A stretch of 64,000 bases of DNA from the NCBI RefSeq assembly GCF_954871325.1, contig NC_088778.1:27017120-27081119 (forward strand). The letters run 5' to 3'. The notes under the pieces were generated by a model. That model searched no databases. It was not told where the DNA came from and saw only the letters and a list, made by a program, of their open reading frames with translations. Positions 61,329-64,000 of this stretch are shown piece by piece. How positions within the stretch are numbered: position 1 is the stretch's first letter; each line of letters opens with the position of its first letter. The position numbers and the translations under genes are program-made. The stretch comes from Gordionus sp. m RMFG-2023 (lineage: Eukaryota > Nematomorpha > Gordioida > Chordodea > Parachordodidae).

Positions 61329-62745
61329 CATAGGCGCCAGGATTTTCCTAAGGGGAAGGGGAAATAAGCCTGGAACTAATATGAAATATATTTTTTTTAG
61401 TCTATATAAAATATAATAAATTACTTGTATATACATTAATATAAAAGCATGGTAATAATTTATTCCAAACAAGTATAAGAAATTTATTTAGAAAAAGTAA
61501 GTAGGCATATAGTTGATATTCCTCTAGTATATAGAATTAGTTACAAAATACTAGGTGAAATTCCACTTTTACAGATATATTTAACAGTTAGAGAATATAT
61601 TACAGTTAATATTTTAACAAATTTTATTAATCAATGCTCTTGATAATAAATATAGCAGCAATTTTCATTCAATTATTTAACGCCATCTATTTATTTTAAA
61701 TAAAATATTAAAAATTAATCCATATTTATCCCACCTGATGTGGTTATTGATGCTTGGTACCTTAAGGTACCATCTATCAAATTTGAATTATGTTTATTTT
61801 CATTTGAATAGGCACTACCAAATATATTTATAATATATATTTGAAAAATCGTAATTTTTGGAAAGCCTCTATGGCCTAGTCGGTTAGAGCTTCGCTTACT
61901 CATCCCATGGTTACGGGTTCGAATCCCGATAATAATCATGTTTTTTTTCTTATTCTAACTTGGTGGTTCCATCCTTGGGGGTATGATATATAGGAGGCCG
62001 GACTCGACCACGTGATTCTATATTAATATATTAAATAATAAGTCATATTACATTTTAATAAATTTTGGTCGGTATTTAGCACATTATGTTGGTATTTAGA
62101 ATATTTCCATACATTCACTTGGTAGTAAGCATCATTAACCACCTGATGTCCTTATCAATATTTTATAGTTTTCTGTAAAATATATAATTCGCTATATTGG
62201 TAAAAATTACTTGATTGTCATATGATAATTGATAAAATTAGATATACTATAAATCTACGACATAAAATCTTCCACTGTTAGTATTGTCCTTTAATTTTAT
62301 TTTATTTATGATTTAATTTTATCAATAGTTTTATAATTATATTTTACTTTTATTAAGATAAAAAAATTAAAATTACTAACTTTATAAAAAATTATATTTG
62401 ATATATTATATTATTTAGTAATTTTATGGATCTATTATTAATAATTATAATACATTTCACTTTTGTCTTAATACAATCTTATATTCCATTTCTTTAATGG
62501 CATTTTTGGTTCACTTTTTTTTTTATATATAAATGCTTTTTTCCAAAAATGTATAAACTATGTTGAATACATTCTTTCTTTCAAATTATTGTTAAAGTTA
62601 TATGCATACATTTTTGGTGGTCAGGGAGTGGGGGGAGGACTAAAGGGGATATTTTTTATTATCTTAAAATGATTTTCACAAAAAGTGATAAATTTCTGCA
62701 GGGGGGATTTCCCCTTGTCACCCCCCCCCCCTGGCTACGCCTATG
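61329..62745. mobile_element. hAT-type non-autonomous element (interrupted)
   Basis: Starts CATAGGCGCCAGGATTTTCC and ends CTGGCTACGCCTATG, inverted. Flanks are TGTGAATA (61,321-61,328) and AGTGAATA (62,746-62,753), a 7-of-8 target duplication as for hAT. G/C-rich ends (AAGGGGAAGGGGAAA; GGGGGGATTTCCCCTTG) surround an AT-rich body with no transposase. It carries the tRNA-core element at 61,742-62,140 inside it. Confidence 0.82.
61742..62140 (+). mobile_element. tRNA-core TIR element, copy 3
   Basis: The termini GGTTATTGATGCTTGGTACC and GGTAGTAAGCATCATTAACC are inverted with a few mismatches. The perfect 9-base duplication ACCTGATGT is at 61,733-61,741 and 62,141-62,149. The tRNA-like core, plus strand, is at about 61,863-61,930: TGGCCTAGTCGGTTAGAGC (A box) and GGGTTCGAATCCCG (B box). 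It aligns with copy 2 over its full length and also shares CCGGACTCGACCACGTGATT to the right of the tRNA part. A 9-base duplication is what Mutator-like elements make. The core's acceptor stem does not pair, so it is not a functional tRNA gene. Confidence 0.9.
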
Positions 62746-62753
62746 AGTGAATA

Positions 62754-64000
62754 AGATATCATAATATTTGGAAGTTGGACTGCAATCAATGAGAGACAAT
62801 GACTGATAACAAGGATCATTGTAACAGTTTGACTAAACATACGAACGGCAAGGTAAACTGGAAATGCTTAGGTGAAAATTTATATATATATACTGTATTC
62901 AATGAAGTGAGATTCATTTTCTTGTGACATAAACAATTTATAAAAATCAAATTATTAGATGTATTCAATATTAAAATAATTGCATTAATAATTATATTTC
63001 CTTATATTAATAGATAGTTTATATACTTTAATATAATTATATTAAAGATGAATGAAATAAAAATATATATTTCTTTAATATTTAATCAGCAAAGCTTATG
63101 ATGATTTAATGAAAAAAAAATTTTAAATTATTTTCTGACTCAAGGCAAACTAAATTCCATTTAATATCTATCTCTTACCATTTTAAAATTTAATTGCAAT
63201 TAGTGGTTGATATTTTTTTTGGCTTATTTTCTATTAATAATCATTTCTATTGCAGTCAAGACTCCCATTTAAATATGTTCCTCCTCACTCTATAAAAAAT
63301 TGCTAGAGACAAGCAATGATATAAAAATTGCCATCTCCGATAACTTTTCTAGGTGAATAATTCAAAAGATGCCCCTAAATGATCTTAGCAATCCCTTTGA
63401 GAAATAAGCTTCCAAATTAAATAAAATATATTTGCATTTAGGTGAATATTATTATATAATTTAATAAATCTCAATTCATTTAATGCAGAATAACCTGAAG
63501 TATTTTTCTGTAGTCTTAGCAATGAGAGCATGGTTCGCATCTATTTTCATTATTGCTTTTTTAATTTAATCAACGAAATTTATAATAAAAGCTATTCATT
63601 CTAAAATTTAAATATAATGTTTTAACAATTATTAATTGAATATTGTAAACCTTAAAATTAGTACTTTTATAATAAAAAAATAGATAATAATTGAACTGAA
63701 TATTGATATACTTACATATAAAGCTTGAGAATATTGATATACTTACATATAAAGCTTGAAACTATCAGAAGAATTTTTAATAAATTAGTTGAAAGACTTG
63801 TCTAAAAAGTTGGGCTACTGATTTAAATAATAAATGGAAAAATTTTGATAATGTATGTCATAAGGTTTAAAAAAATGTAAATAAATTAAATTACAGTTTT
63901 TCGAAATATTTATATAAATTTGATTCTAATTATATAAATATAAATAAATAATCTTATATAATACTGTTAGATAAATCAAGATCAATTAATATTTAAAAAA
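62754..64000. other. AT-rich end of window without supported genes
   Basis: No exon is supported. A patch at about 63,240-63,420 is slightly less AT-rich, but all frames are closed. The only structure is a small tandem repeat at 63,698. Confidence 0.45.
63698..63759. repeat. Tandem duplication, 31-base unit
   Basis: Two identical units, each beginning GAATATTGATATACTTACAT. Confidence 0.93.

Noticed and set aside
61863-61930. A tRNA gene
   Set aside because: A and B boxes are present, but the acceptor arm does not pair, the anticodon arm is poor, and the same segment occurs inside every copy of a TIR element. The copies at 13,320 and 53,850 are no better.

Overview
The window is eukaryotic DNA, roughly three-quarters A+T by eye. 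Genes are few, GT..AG introns are abundant, and short transposon families are dense. Two genes encode class C G-protein-coupled receptors of the metabotropic glutamate/calcium-sensing type, with a nine-cysteine domain. Others encode an ARL2 GTPase and a CABLES-type cyclin-box protein. Together these point to an animal, or a very close unicellular relative, with a reduced AT-rich genome. I cannot name the species. Introns fall into two classes: tiny ones of 34-65 bases and kilobase ones filled with repeats.

Layout. 1-18,200: no gene I can support. This part holds a foldback element, fragments of one non-LTR retrotransposon, hAT-like GC-rich short elements, a minisatellite-bearing element, a TIR element with a tRNA-like core, and a decayed minus-strand coding repeat. 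18,250-21,150: a degraded hAT transposon with BED finger, catalytic core and dimerisation pieces. 21,246-22,112: an unrecognised five-exon gene with tiny introns and a 20-base exon. 23,982-26,739: CABLES homologue. 28,073-32,180: repeats, including the second copy of the decayed coding repeat. 32,772-33,507: complete five-exon ARL2 gene. 36,885-43,797 and 51,454-60,475: two tandem class C receptor genes with the same four-exon structure (822 and 839 residues). Between and inside them lie transposon fragments. 61,329-62,745: a hAT-type element carrying a nested tRNA-core element. The last 1.2 kb holds only AT-rich sequence.

The genes do not form a pathway. ARL2 acts on tubulin cofactors, CABLES links cyclin-dependent kinases to other kinases, and the receptors sense an unknown small ligand at the cell surface. 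The most striking non-genic structure is a family of three TIR elements with about 9-base target duplications. Each carries an internal tRNA-like segment with recognisable A and B boxes. The rest of the window is largely a layered record of nested short DNA transposons whose target duplications can still be read.
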